A DNA stretch of 36,489 nt from Lactobacillus jensenii DSM 20557 (GCF_001436455.1 NZ_AYYU01000015.1:1-36489); one strand, 5' to 3'. Shown: positions 1 through 7,812, counted from the first letter of the stretch. The notes: a model not told the origin generated them from the letters alone. A program made the numbers and translations.

Positions 1-1
1 T

Positions 2-31
2 TCATCCTTACACAAACTATTTTACGGTCTC
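2..31. repeat. Left terminal inverted repeat, IS256-like element end
   Basis: Positions 2-31 are the exact reverse complement of 36460-36489 (30 of 30 bases). The outer edge reads GAGACCGTAAAATAGTTTG going towards the window edge, similar in layout to IS256-family ends, which have a ...GTATAATTGTGTAAA core. The transposase body lies outside the window. The bases beyond the repeat on each side (CATCTTTC here, GTATTTCT on the right) do not match, so these are not the two sides of one insertion. Confidence 0.65.
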
Positions 32-324
32 CATCTTTCTGGATATGAAATATTAAGTGACCATAAATTATCATGGCCTTTATTAATCATAAATACATTA
101 TTCATAATATTTTCAACAATAAAGGATTGCTTTTACAATAAATATCTTCTTAGTCAGAAATCGTATTAAGCATATGTTTATGCAAGAATATAATTATCTA
201 AAGTATTTAAAAAATAGCTAACTGTAATGTATAAAAAGCCAGTTAGTATCTCTTGAGTTATAATTATGAAATAATATAACAAGCAGTGAATAAGAATACG
301 TAAGACATAATCGACTAAAAATAG
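32..324. other. AT-rich intergenic stretch with no gene seen
   Basis: No open frame with a ribosome-binding site, no clear hairpin and no family I recognise. It separates the IS end from the toxin-antitoxin-like locus and may be a decayed remnant. Confidence 0.5.
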
Positions 325-353
325 TTGGAGTAGCAAACTTTTTAGTGTATAAT
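325..353 (+). promoter_or_regulatory. Promoter of the antitoxin-like RNA
   Basis: TTGGAG at 325-330, a 17-bp spacer, then a perfect TATAAT at 348-353. This is a strong sigma-A-type promoter, with a start expected near 360. No protein-coding gene follows on this strand; a terminator comes at 426-452. Confidence 0.75.
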
Positions 354-361
354 TTGTAAAT

Positions 362-391
362 GAAAAGAGGCCAACGAGCTCTTACCTCGTT
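362..391 (-). terminator. Likely toxin mRNA terminator
   Basis: Minus-strand stem CAACGAG/CTCGTTG with a 7-nt loop, followed by GCCTCTTTTC. The U-run is short, so this is a moderate terminator. Confidence 0.5.
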
Positions 392-425
392 GACTTCAAT
401 CGTAACTTTGAACGACTGTGTGTTT

Positions 426-452
426 AGCTAATCTTTATGATTAGCTTTTTTT
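426..452 (+). terminator. Terminator of the antitoxin-like RNA
   Basis: Perfect 8-bp stem AGCTAATC/GATTAGCT, 5-nt loop and a 7-T run. It overlaps the end of the minus-strand toxin frame. Confidence 0.8.
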
Positions 453-541
453 GTTATCACATAAGCGATTGCTAAACGAATGGCAAAGATGCCACAGGCA
501 TTTAAGACAAGGCTTATTGCGATAGCATAAGCTAAAATCAA
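428..541 (-). CDS. Small hydrophobic peptide, candidate type I toxin
   Basis: A 37-codon frame opening with TTG reads LILAYAIAIS..., then VLNACGIFAIRLAIAYVI, then a charged tail KKANHKD. That is one membrane-spanning segment with a lysine-rich end, the usual build of type I toxins (Fst, Ldr, TxpA). An in-frame TAG directly precedes the TTG, and the TTG overlaps the TGA stop of an upstream 12-codon frame (538-576) in a TTGA arrangement. The toxin could be made by reinitiation after the leader, as Hok is coupled to Mok, or it could be a toxin disabled by a one-base deletion: one extra T would fuse the frames into a 49-residue peptide. Its own GGAG lies 12 nt upstream, rather far. Sequence similarity to a named family is not evident to me. 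Confidence 0.55.
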   Translation of the reverse strand: MILAYAIAISLVLNACGIFAIRLAIAYVITKKANHKD

Positions 542-576
542 CTAGCTTTGCAACTCCAGTCTATCCAATTTAGCAT
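538..576 (-). CDS. Leader peptide MLNWIDWSCKAS upstream of the toxin frame
   Basis: A 12-codon frame with the best ribosome-binding site of the locus (GGAGGTGAG, 4 nt before ATG at 576). It ends in TGA that overlaps the TTG of the hydrophobic frame. It is either a Mok-like leader that carries ribosomes into the toxin frame or the real N-terminus of a toxin split by a frameshift. The antitoxin-like RNA is partly complementary to exactly this ribosome-binding site. Confidence 0.5.
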   Translation of the reverse strand: MLNWIDWSCKAS

Positions 577-577
577 G

Positions 578-599
578 GCTCTCACCTCCGTAACTTCAA
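578..599. repeat. Direct repeat shared with the antitoxin RNA (partner copy 378-399)
   Basis: 22 bp matching 378-399 at 18 positions (core GCTCT-ACCTC). This copy covers the Shine-Dalgarno of the toxin leader on the minus strand. The other copy is inside the antitoxin-like RNA. Equivalent to the DRa/DRb repeats of Fst loci. Confidence 0.65.
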
Positions 600-650
600 A
601 GTTGTATGAGGGGTGTGTAGCCGCTAAAGTTACTAAATCTTGGTATTAGC

Positions 651-678
651 TTTATACCAAAATCTAGAATAATAGCAA
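651..678 (-). promoter_or_regulatory. Promoter of the toxin mRNA
   Basis: On the minus strand, TTGCTA (673-678), a 16-bp spacer and TATAAA (651-656), giving a start near 644. The predicted 5' end can fold back (GCTAA...TTAGC). The transcript would end at the CAACGAG/CTCGTTG hairpin followed by CCTCTTTTC near 362-391. Confidence 0.6.
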
Positions 679-728
679 AATACTTTTTCTTTTGGAATAT
701 ATGTCTATGGAAAAAGTTTATAAAAATA

Positions 729-756
729 AAAGAGGGTGTTTTTTAACATCCTCTTT
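729..756 (-). terminator. Terminator downstream of the yitT-family gene
   Basis: 12-bp arms AAAGAGGGTGTT/AACATCCTCTTT, with one non-Watson-Crick position and T-rich flanks on both strands. It serves the minus-strand gene ending at 773. Confidence 0.65.
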
Positions 757-772
757 ATTTGTTTTTCTAATT

Positions 773-1678
773 TTATCGCCTGATAAAAAAGTTGCGCTTC
801 TTTCGATTATAGCTCATTCCTTCTCCTAAAGCTTCATTAGCATCAAAAATTGTCATAAATGCTTTAGGATCTTCTCTTAAAACAATCGCCTTAACAGCTT
901 GAATTTCATAGTTGGCTACAATGCAGTAGATAATATGTTTTTGGCTACGGTCGAAACCACCTTCGCCGTTTAAAAAGCTGAAGCCACGATCTAACTCTAA
1001 ATCAATCATCTTCGCAATTTCTTCATATTTATCGGATATAATAAAGACTGCTTTTGCCTTGTTACCGCCTTGTTGCACGATATCAATTAATGTAGTAGCA
1101 ATGTAACTAGCTATTAAAGTGTACATAATATGGCGAATATCAATGTATGAAAGTGAAAGTACAAGTACAATTACATCAATTATGAAAAAAGTTTTACCAC
1201 TTTTAATATCTTTTTCTTGCTGCAGAATACGAGCGATTATGTCTGAGCCACCAGTTGTACCATTATAGCGGAAGACAATCCCTAATCCTAAACCAGAAAG
1301 TAATCCAGCTGAAATTGCTGCTAATAAGAGGTCGTGCTCTAAATTCAATTGGTTTATAATAGGTATTAGACGCCAAAAGTTTAAGAAAAAGGCTAAGCAG
1401 ATAGTTCCCCAAAGTGTTTCAATCATTAGTTTTTTGCCTAAAAAGCGAAAACCAATTAAAATTAAAGGGATGTTTAAAATAATAGTGCTGAATCCTAAAT
1501 TTACTTTCCACCAATGGAATAGTAGTAGGGAGATACCACTTAAACCACCATCCGTTAACTGATTGGGGATACTAATCATATTAATGCTTAGGCCATATAT
1601 GGCGGATCCAAGTGCAATCATGATTAATTCAATGATAAAGCTGGGTGTGATTGGAAATTTTGGTTTAATTACTTTCAT
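773..1678 (-). CDS. YitT family membrane protein (DUF161 + DUF2179)
   Basis: A 301-residue integral membrane protein of unknown transport role. Several hydrophobic segments fill the first ~190 residues, including the glycine-rich GIVFRYNGTTGGSDI typical of YitT proteins. The last ~90 residues form a soluble DUF2179-type domain (KAVFIISDKYEEIAKMI..., DANEALGEG). The frame opens nine codons earlier, but AGGGAGG lies 8 nt before the ATG at 1678, so I start it there (MKVIKPKFP). It is a single gene, divergent from cca and followed by a terminator. Family assignment is firm; molecular function is not known. Confidence 0.88.
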   Translation of the reverse strand: MKVIKPKFPITPSFIIELIMIALGSAIYGLSINMISIPNQLTDGGLSGISLLLFHWWKVNLGFSTIILNIPLILIGFRFLGKKLMIETLWGTICLAFFLNFWRLIPIINQLNLEHDLLLAAISAGLLSGLGLGIVFRYNGTTGGSDIIARILQQEKDIKSGKTFFIIDVIVLVLSLSYIDIRHIMYTLIASYIATTLIDIVQQGGNKAKAVFIISDKYEEIAKMIDLELDRGFSFLNGEGGFDRSQKHIIYCIVANYEIQAVKAIVLREDPKAFMTIFDANEALGEGMSYNRKKRNFFIRR

Positions 1679-1763
1679 TAAGATATCCTCCCTAGTGTAT
1701 TGCACTTTTTATTTTAACAAACTTAGATAACAAAATTAAAATGAGAAATGATGATTTTAAAAT

Positions 1764-2954
1764 ATGAAAATTAATTCTTTACCTGAAATATTTATAAAAG
1801 CTTTGCCAGTTGTGCAAACTTTAACAAAAGCTGGTTATGAGGCCTACTTCGTAGGTGGCAGTGTCCGCGACTTGTTACTGAATCGGCATATTCATGATGT
1901 TGATATTGCAACTAGTGCATATCCAGAAGAAGTAAAACAACTTTTTGAAAGAAGTATTGATACTGGAATTCAACACGGGACTGTAACTGTTTTATACGAT
2001 GATGATAGTTATGAAATTACAACTTTTAGAACAGAGTCAGGCTATCAGGATTATCGACGTCCTGATCATGTGGAATTCGTTCAAAATCTGGAAGAGGATT
2101 TAAAGCGACGTGACTTTACTATCAATGCCTTGGCAATGGATGAATATGGCAATATTCATGACTTGTTTAATGGTTTAGATGATCTAAAAAATGGCTTGAT
2201 TAAGGCTGTTGGTAACCCTGAAAGACGTTTTAATGAAGATGCTTTAAGAATGATGCGTGCAGTTCGATTCATGAGCCAGTTGAAGTTCTCTTTAGAAGAG
2301 AATACTAGACAAGCAATTTGTGACCATCATGAATTATTAAGCAAGATTTCTGTAGAACGTATTCGCGAAGAATTCGTTAAGATGTGCGTAGGGCCACATG
2401 CTAGAAGTGCATTTCAGGTGTTTTTGGATACTCAATTAAGTGAAGAAGTACCTGATTTTCGCGGAAAAAAAGAGCAATTGTCAGTTTTCCCTAGCTTGAC
2501 TTTTTCTCCATCAACTGAGGCAAGCGTTTGGGCAATTATTGCTATTTTGTTAAAGTTACCAAATGAACAAATTCCGAAGTTTATGAGAGATTGGAAGAAT
2601 TCTAATCAAATGACTCGTAAAGTGGAAGAAATTGTATTTTTCTTTGATTTATTATCTGACCACAGTCCAAGTGATTATGAATTATTCCTCGCAGGACAAG
2701 ATACAGTTATGTCTGCCTGTGATGTAGCTCGGATTTTGGGCCAACCTGTTAATAGTGAAGCATTAGTTGATCGCTATGTGGCTTTACCTATTAAGAATCA
2801 TAAAGAACTCGTGGTTGATGGCTCAACTTTAATTGAATGGGGAATTAAGCCAGGACCTAGTTTAGGAGATATGCTGGCTAAAATTACTGAAGCTGTTGTT
2901 GATGGTAAGATAGCTAATGACGAAGAAGCTATTAAGAATTTTATTGTAGAATAG
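1764..2954 (+). CDS. cca: CCA-adding enzyme (tRNA nucleotidyltransferase)
   Basis: Adds or repairs the 3'-CCA end of tRNAs in the cytosol, using CTP and ATP without a nucleic acid template. This is a class II enzyme of the usual length (396 residues). The nucleotidyltransferase head has GGSVRD at 31-36 and the metal-binding DVD at 45-47. [15 protein letters not shown] is the flexible-loop/motif B region, and [19 protein letters not shown] is the RNA-binding and base-selecting region. The C-terminal body is helical, as expected for Firmicutes. The ATG at 1764 has only a weak purine-rich site upstream. Bacteria generally depend on this activity where tRNA genes do not all encode CCA. Confidence 0.95.
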   Translation: MKINSLPEIFIKALPVVQTLTKAGYEAYFVGGSVRDLLLNRHIHDVDIATSAYPEEVKQLFERSIDTGIQHGTVTVLYDDDSYEITTFRTESGYQDYRRPDHVEFVQNLEEDLKRRDFTINALAMDEYGNIHDLFNGLDDLKNGLIKAVGNPERRFNEDALRMMRAVRFMSQLKFSLEENTRQAICDHHELLSKISVERIREEFVKMCVGPHARSAFQVFLDTQLSEEVPDFRGKKEQLSVFPSLTFSPSTEASVWAIIAILLKLPNEQIPKFMRDWKNSNQMTRKVEEIVFFFDLLSDHSPSDYELFLAGQDTVMSACDVARILGQPVNSEALVDRYVALPIKNHKELVVDGSTLIEWGIKPGPSLGDMLAKITEAVVDGKIANDEEAIKNFIVE

Positions 2955-3051
2955 ATGATTAATATTATTGGCTATATTTTATGAGATTTAGTAGAACGAA
3001 TATGTAAAGAGGAGTGTATCTCAGCTCTGAATGAGAATCAAAAGAGAGAAG

Positions 3052-3078
3052 GGTTGCCTTTTTGGCAATCTTTTTTTT
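3052..3078 (+). terminator. Terminator after cca
   Basis: Stem GGTTGCC/GGCAATC (7 bp, one G-U), 5-T loop and 8 Ts. Confidence 0.75.
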
Positions 3079-3099
3079 GGAGTCTTAAACATTAATAAT

Positions 3100-3165
3100 A
3101 TGATTCCAGTAAAAGAAGGTTTGTATCAAGAACTTGTCTTTGAAGATGAAGATAAAAAATATTAA
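3100..3165 (+). CDS. Possible 21-residue peptide or gene remnant
   Basis: ATG at 3100 opens MIPVKEGLYQELVFEDEDKKY, ending in TAA just before a hairpin terminator. The composition looks protein-like and acidic, but no ribosome-binding site is at a good distance (GGAG is ~17 nt upstream). It may be the leftover start of a longer gene. I recognise no family. Confidence 0.25.
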   Translation: MIPVKEGLYQELVFEDEDKKY

Positions 3166-3167
3166 TC

Positions 3168-3213
3168 AAAAAAGCTGGTAGCTATCATTAAAAAATGATA
3201 TTTACCAGCTTTT
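3168..3213. terminator. Bidirectional terminator between cca and the hemolysin III gene
   Basis: Arms AAAAGCTGGTA (3170-3180) and TACCAGCTTTT (3203-3213) enclose a second stem TATCATT/ATGATA. A-run and T-run flank both sides, so it can act in both directions. Confidence 0.8.
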
Positions 3214-3219
3214 AGCTTA

Positions 3220-3885
3220 TTAAACATAAAGCAAAATAGAAAAGAACATCAAAATTGAGCCAGCTAAAACGAATAAATGCCACACAGTGTGCATCATCGG
3301 TACCCCAATCATGGAATAAAATAGTGTTCCAACAGTATAGCTAATTCCTCCAGCCACTAATAACCAAAAGCCAGTTGTTCCAAGATAATGATATAAGTGG
3401 GGTGCTGAAAAAATTACTAGCCAGCCCATGCTAATATACATAAGGACTTCAATGATACTATTTCTCTTTTTAGTTAAAATATAATACAAAATTCCAAAAA
3501 TAGTGATTGCCCAAATTATACTAAAAATTATCCACCCCTTAACCCCGCCAATTGCGATTAAAGAATAAGGAGTATAACATCCCGCAATTGAAAGAAAGAT
3601 TGAAGAATGATCAAAAATCTGAAATACTCTTTTAGCTCTGGTATAAATTAAAGAATGGTAGAGCGTTGAAAATAAATATAAAAAAATCAAACTTGACCCA
3701 TAAATTGTAAAGGTAACAACTCGCAAAGGTGAATGAGTTCCTACTGCTCGAATAATTAATAGTACAAGTGCAGTAACTGCTAACCCAAATCCAATTCCAT
3801 GGGTTACTGCAGAAAAGATATTATCTAAAAGTGGAAGTACTTTTGGTTGATGTTTAGGCTTTTGCCAAATTTTTTTGAAATTCAT
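3220..3885 (-). CDS. Hemolysin III family protein (YqfA/PAQR-like), 7 membrane segments
   Basis: 221 residues with about seven hydrophobic segments. The family's likely metal-site motifs are in order: FSAVTHGIGFG near the N-terminus, LYSTLYHSLIY and FDHSSIFLSIAG in the middle, and MMHTVWHLFVLAGS at the end. The conserved His, Ser and Asp residues are those shared by HlyIII and adiponectin-receptor-type proteins. Bacillus relatives were named after a pore-forming hemolysin, but most are treated as membrane-homeostasis proteins, and toxicity should not be assumed. AAAAGGAC precedes the ATG. Divergent from degV; the shared upstream region holds a perfect inverted repeat at 3912-3934. Confidence 0.88.
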   Translation of the reverse strand: MNFKKIWQKPKHQPKVLPLLDNIFSAVTHGIGFGLAVTALVLLIIRAVGTHSPLRVVTFTIYGSSLIFLYLFSTLYHSLIYTRAKRVFQIFDHSSIFLSIAGCYTPYSLIAIGGVKGWIIFSIIWAITIFGILYYILTKKRNSIIEVLMYISMGWLVIFSAPHLYHYLGTTGFWLLVAGGISYTVGTLFYSMIGVPMMHTVWHLFVLAGSILMFFSILLYV

Positions 3886-3911
3886 TCTTAGTCCTTTTCA
3901 TTCATTATTAC

Positions 3912-3934
3912 TATATCAAAGAATTTTTGATATA
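3912..3934. promoter_or_regulatory. Perfect inverted repeat in the hlyIII-degV divergent region
   Basis: TATATCAAA, spacer GAATT, TTTGATATA: 9-bp arms. There is no T-run, so it is more like an operator than a terminator. It lies 27 bp from the hlyIII start and ~100 bp from degV. Confidence 0.4.
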
Positions 3935-4032
3935 CTTGTAGTAAACATATGCTTACCTGTATTTCTTACATTATAGTATACCAAAGAAAATATAAGATAT
4001 GTTAAAGCCAAAAGGATGGGAAGGCGAAGGTT

Positions 4033-4875
4033 TTGCCAAATATTAAAGTTATTACTGATTCATCAGTACAATTAAGTCCAGAAGAAATTGAAAAGTATGG
4101 TATTACAGTTGTACCACTTTCAATTACGATTGATGACAAGACGTATGTTGATGGAGAAGATATTACTAGAAAAGACTTTATCCAAAAAATGGATAATGCC
4201 AAGGAATTACCTAAGACAAGTCAACCAGCAATTGGACGTTTTGTAGATGAATTTAAGAAGCTTGCAGCAGATGGAAGTCAAGTTCTGGGGATTTTTATGG
4301 CTAAATGCTTGAGTGGTACAGTTGATGCAGCTCGTCAAGCAAGCGAATTAGTGGATTTTGATGTCACAATTTTTGATTCTGGTTATACAGACCGTGCAAT
4401 GGGGTTTGAAGTTTTAGAAGCTGCAAAAATGGCTCAAGCTGATAAAAATCTTGATGAAATAATTGCGCGTCTCAAGCAAATGCAAGAACAAATGCATCTG
4501 GAAATGATGGTACCTGATTTAACTAATATTATTAAAGGTGGACGTCTTGGGGCATTGGCTGGACGAGTTGCTACCTTACTTAATATTAGACTTTTCCTTG
4601 AAATGACTACTAATGTCTTAAATATCAAGGCTAAGGGTCGCGGTAAGAAATTCACTAAGAAATTTAATCAAGACTTAATTGAGCAGGTAAAGAATACTCC
4701 TAATATTAAGCATCTTGGTATTTCTTATGTTGATACACCAGATGATATGGAAGATTTAGCTAATGAACTTAAAAAAGTTAATCCCAATATGGATATTTTA
4801 GTTCAAGAAACTAGCCCAATTATCATCACTCATGCAGGGCATGGAGCTTATGCAGTAATGTTTTATTCAGAATAA
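4033..4875 (+). CDS. DegV family fatty-acid-binding protein (FakB-like), copy 1
   Basis: 280 residues. DegV proteins hold a fatty acid and, in the FakAB system, present it to the kinase FakA, giving acyl-phosphate for phospholipid synthesis. Visible motifs are ITDSSVQLS at 7-15, the fatty-acid carboxylate-binding TSQP at 62-65, SGTVDAARQA, DSGYTDRAMG, and GGRLG before the second lobe. Starts at TTG 4033 behind GAAGG; no ATG lies in frame nearby. A second paralogue is at 28190. PlsY, the acyltransferase that uses acyl-phosphate, is also in this window (18847-19467). Which fatty acids this copy prefers cannot be told from sequence. Confidence 0.9.
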   Translation: MPNIKVITDSSVQLSPEEIEKYGITVVPLSITIDDKTYVDGEDITRKDFIQKMDNAKELPKTSQPAIGRFVDEFKKLAADGSQVLGIFMAKCLSGTVDAARQASELVDFDVTIFDSGYTDRAMGFEVLEAAKMAQADKNLDEIIARLKQMQEQMHLEMMVPDLTNIIKGGRLGALAGRVATLLNIRLFLEMTTNVLNIKAKGRGKKFTKKFNQDLIEQVKNTPNIKHLGISYVDTPDDMEDLANELKKVNPNMDILVQETSPIIITHAGHGAYAVMFYSE

Positions 4876-4885
4876 GTTAAATATA

Positions 4886-4918
4886 GCTGCAGTTACTTGG
4901 GTAATCTGCAGTTTTTTT
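4886..4918 (+). terminator. Terminator after degV copy 1
   Basis: CTGCAGTTAC, loop TTGG, GTAATCTGCAG with one bulge, then 7 Ts. Confidence 0.8.
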
Positions 4919-4982
4919 GATATCAAACTATACTTATAGTAGTATTAAGTGAATATAGAATGTTAAATAAAAAGGAGCTAAT

Positions 4983-5207
4983 ATGGCTTATCGTGAAAGT
5001 TTTTATCGATTCTTAATGACTCAAAGAAATCCTGATTCACATGATGAAATTGCTGAATTTGCCAATAATGCGCAACATGATCAACAATTCCCTAAGCAGG
5101 AACAGGATTATGAAAAGTTGTCTGATTATTTGGAATTAAATGCTTCATATTTACCAAGTATGACAATTTTTGATCGAGCATATGAATTGTATAAAGATAA
5201 TATGTAA
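4983..5207 (+). CDS. YozE family protein (UPF0346)
   Basis: A 74-residue cytosolic protein with the family pattern: [11 protein letters not shown] near the start, then [22 protein letters not shown], and a tail [25 protein letters not shown]. Bacillus YozE folds as a SAM-like helical bundle; its role is unknown. AAAAAGGAG lies just before the ATG. It has its own terminator, which overlaps the leader of the antiporter gene. Confidence 0.9.
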   Translation: MAYRESFYRFLMTQRNPDSHDEIAEFANNAQHDQQFPKQEQDYEKLSDYLELNASYLPSMTIFDRAYELYKDNM

Positions 5208-5208
5208 G

Positions 5209-5233
5209 AGCCAGGATTTTTTCCTGGCTTTTT
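5209..5233 (+). terminator. Terminator after the yozE-family gene
   Basis: AGCCAGGA/TCCTGGCT stem with a T-rich loop and trailing Ts, directly after the stop codon. Confidence 0.8.
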
Positions 5234-5253
5234 GTTTTAGAAGGTGATGATAC

Positions 5254-6849
5254 GTGGATATTTTAATCTCAACTTTAGTAATTTTGTTTACTACTAATTT
5301 AGCAATGGTTTTTCAAAAAGCTTACTTCCATAAAATATCCGTCAATTATGTTGCTCTGTTTTTTGGAATGATACTAGGGTTGGTGCCTTTATTAAATAAC
5401 CTAGTAGAAGATTTTCAATCTGAAGTTTTTATGGAACTAATTGTTGCACCACTGTTGTTTTTTGAAGGTCAAAATACACAGCTTTACTATGTTAAAAGGT
5501 TTTGGAAGTCAATTGTTGGCTTAACTGTGGTCATGATTGTAATAATTGAATTAGTTGCTGGATTTAGTTTATATTATTTAACCGGCATGAATATGGCTTT
5601 TTGCTTTTTATTAGCTGCCATTGCGACCCCAACTGATGCAACAGCAGGAGAAAGTGTAACGCATGGATTAAAGGTTCCAAGAAAAGTAGTGTATTATCTT
5701 AGAAATGAGTCTTTGTTTAATGATGCATCAGGACTAGTTTTACTAGCGATGATGGTTAGTTGGTACGTTAATAAAAATCTGGTAATTATCAAGTCGATAA
5801 GCCAACTTTTTATTGCAGTTATAGGTGGAATTGCTTTAGGAATTATAAGTTCTTTACTTTTAGCAATGATTAGACAAAGAACAATGCAATCTAGTAGCTT
5901 AGAAGATAGTAGTTTTTCTTTGAATACCCCAGTGCAAATCGCTTATTTAATGACACCATTTTTATTATATTTTTTAGCTGAAGAAATCCATGTATCAGGT
6001 GTAATTACAGTTGTTGTTGCGGGGTTAGTCCATAATGCAGAACACCAGAGAAGTAAATTAACAAATCCACAAATGGTTTTTGTTGGTAATCAATTAAGTA
6101 ATATTTTTACAGATGTTTTGAATGGCTCTGTCTTTGTGATTTTGGGATTAGTCTTAGTTAGACTTTTAGAAGAAGATATTTTCAACTCTCAAACGATTAT
6201 GGCAATTTTAGTTGGTATACTATTATATGTAATTAATATTTTGATTCGCTATCTTTACACCTTTTTGACTGAATTTAGGCATAATCAGAAGAAGGCTTGG
6301 ACTTTTAGTTTAGGTGGAGTTCATGGTGCTGTTACTTTTGCACTAGCTTATACTTTAACTGAAGAAACAATTAAGCTATCTGACATTCATTTTGCCTTAT
6401 TAGCAAGTTCGACATTGATTATTTTAAGTATGGTTGTTCCAACAATTGTCTTTAGATTTTTATTACCAAAGAAAGTGGCTGATCTTGATCAAATTAAAGA
6501 AATGCGTAAAGTTAGAAAAGACATGGTTGAATATGCTATGCTTGAACTTGATAAAATTTATTTACCTGAGGCTTTGCGTAGACAGCTATTATATGATTTA
6601 AAGGCACAATTAGATGAAGTATCAATGAAGGATTTCTTGAAAGAAATGAATACGACTGTGAGGCGACCAGATTTGAAGCCACATGATCGAGAATTTCGAG
6701 ATGAAGTTTATCGCTATGCCTTTCGACTAGAGCGCAATTATTTAGGACAGATTGCCCAGAGTGAGCAAAAATATCGTGAAGGATTTTTAAAACTATATCG
6801 TGAGACCTTGATGGCTGAAATTTTATTTTTAGGCACGAAAGAAGATTAA
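5254..6849 (+). CDS. Na+/H+ antiporter, CPA1 (NhaP) family
   Basis: 531-residue cation/proton antiporter that exports Na+ in exchange for H+ across the cell membrane. About 12 hydrophobic segments fill residues 1-410, with the CPA1 signatures IATPTDATAGESV and LRNESLFNDASGLVLL (the Asp pair of the ion site). A charged cytosolic tail of ~115 residues follows (LDQIKEMRKVRKDMVEY...). It starts at GTG 5254, 6 nt after AAGGTGA; the frame has no better start. The upstream yozE terminator suggests partly separate transcription. The exact ion preference cannot be read from sequence. Confidence 0.9.
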   Translation: MDILISTLVILFTTNLAMVFQKAYFHKISVNYVALFFGMILGLVPLLNNLVEDFQSEVFMELIVAPLLFFEGQNTQLYYVKRFWKSIVGLTVVMIVIIELVAGFSLYYLTGMNMAFCFLLAAIATPTDATAGESVTHGLKVPRKVVYYLRNESLFNDASGLVLLAMMVSWYVNKNLVIIKSISQLFIAVIGGIALGIISSLLLAMIRQRTMQSSSLEDSSFSLNTPVQIAYLMTPFLLYFLAEEIHVSGVITVVVAGLVHNAEHQRSKLTNPQMVFVGNQLSNIFTDVLNGSVFVILGLVLVRLLEEDIFNSQTIMAILVGILLYVINILIRYLYTFLTEFRHNQKKAWTFSLGGVHGAVTFALAYTLTEETIKLSDIHFALLASSTLIILSMVVPTIVFRFLLPKKVADLDQIKEMRKVRKDMVEYAMLELDKIYLPEALRRQLLYDLKAQLDEVSMKDFLKEMNTTVRRPDLKPHDREFRDEVYRYAFRLERNYLGQIAQSEQKYREGFLKLYRETLMAEILFLGTKED

Positions 6850-6870
6850 GCACCAGAGAGTGCTTTTTTT
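6848..6870 (+). terminator. Terminator after the antiporter gene
   Basis: AAGCAC/GTGCTT, 6-nt loop, T-run. Short but followed by 8 Ts. Confidence 0.65.
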
Positions 6871-6969
6871 ATTAAAAAAGTTTTGAATGCGAATCAACTA
6901 TAAATCATGGTATTATAAATATTGACGCCTTTTTCAGGTACAGAATTATAAAAATGAAAGGATTTTTAC

Positions 6970-7812
6970 ATGGCAATTCAATGGTATCCTGGCCACATGA
7001 ACAAGGCACGGGTTCAATTAGAAGATAAGTTAAGTTTACTTGATGTGATTGTAGAAGTAGTTGATGCAAGAATTCCTGCTTCATCAAGAAATCCTTTAAT
7101 TAGTGACATAGTAGGGGATAAGCCCCATATTATTATCTTAAATAAAGCAGATTTAGCAGACCCTAATGAAATTAATAAATGGGAAGCCAAGCTAAAAAGT
7201 GATGGAAAATTCGTTCTTAAGTTAGATGCGCAACATAATACGAATATGACGCCATTGTTTAAGTTGATTAAATTAGCAGCTAAAGAGCGAATTGATAAAC
7301 TTGAAGCTAAAGGAGCCAGCAATCCTACAATTAGAATTTGCTTAGTTGGAATTCCTAACTGTGGTAAATCAACAATCATTAATCGCTTAGTTGGTAGAAA
7401 TGTTGCAATTGTTGGTGACCGTCCAGGTGTAACTAAGGGGCAAAGCTGGCTTAAAACAAGCGAAAGTGTCCAAATCCTTGATACACCGGGTATTCTGTGG
7501 CCTAAATTTGAAGATCAAGCTGTTGGCTTTAGACTAGCAGCACTTGGTTCAATTAAAGAGAGTGTTTTTCATGCGGATGATGTTGCATTATTTGTAATGG
7601 AATACTTGAAAGAAAATTACTTTAAGAGTCTAGTAAAATTTAGTCGATTAACTGAACAAGAAGTAACTGATTTACCACTTCCTGAACTATTACTCGCTAT
7701 GACAGAAAAATATGGCATGCGTGATGACTATGAAAAGATGAGCTTATTCTTGCTTAATCAGTTACGTAAGGGACGACTAGGTAGAATTAATTTAGAAAAA
7801 GTTGAAGCATGA
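6970..7812 (+). CDS. rbgA: Ribosome assembly GTPase RbgA (YlqF)
   Basis: 280-residue circularly permuted GTPase needed for late maturation of the 50S subunit. The permuted order is visible: G4 NKAD at 58-61 precedes G1 GIPNCGKST at 127-135 and G3 DTPG at 171-174. The N-terminal [12 protein letters not shown] is the family hallmark, and the C-terminal ~100 residues form the RNA-binding helical domain. AAAGGA precedes the ATG. Its last four bases overlap the start of rnhB (ATGA), so the two are translationally coupled, the usual Firmicutes pairing. Confidence 0.96.
   Translation: MAIQWYPGHMNKARVQLEDKLSLLDVIVEVVDARIPASSRNPLISDIVGDKPHIIILNKADLADPNEINKWEAKLKSDGKFVLKLDAQHNTNMTPLFKLIKLAAKERIDKLEAKGASNPTIRICLVGIPNCGKSTIINRLVGRNVAIVGDRPGVTKGQSWLKTSESVQILDTPGILWPKFEDQAVGFRLAALGSIKESVFHADDVALFVMEYLKENYFKSLVKFSRLTEQEVTDLPLPELLLAMTEKYGMRDDYEKMSLFLLNQLRKGRLGRINLEKVEA

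Larger units (their letters stand above)
360..452 (+). ncRNA. Candidate antitoxin RNA of a type I toxin-antitoxin locus
   Basis: A ~93-nt RNA is predicted between the promoter at 325-353 and a strong intrinsic terminator (AGCTAATC, loop TTTAT, GATTAGCT, T-run) at 426-452. It is convergent with the minus-strand toxin transcript and complementary to its 3' end. Its segment 378-399 matches 578-599 at 18 of 22 positions, exactly 200 bp away. The second copy covers the Shine-Dalgarno of the minus-strand leader/toxin mRNA, so the RNA could also pair there and block translation. A shorter GTGTGT...TAGC similarity follows each copy. This is the layout of Fst/par-type loci: convergent RNAs, shared repeats, overlapping 3' ends. 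Function is inferred from architecture. Confidence 0.65.

Noticed and set aside
2955-3090. Possible T-box or riboswitch leader between cca and the small frame
   Set aside because: A terminator is present, but there is no T-box sequence, specifier loop or known riboswitch core, and no plus-strand gene follows to be controlled.
4434-4655. Antisense open frame inside degV copy 1, and similar frames opposite rbgA, topA, hslU, parE, ppaC and the cyclophilin gene
   Set aside because: No ribosome-binding sites, unlikely composition, and each lies over a well-supported gene. Shadow frames.
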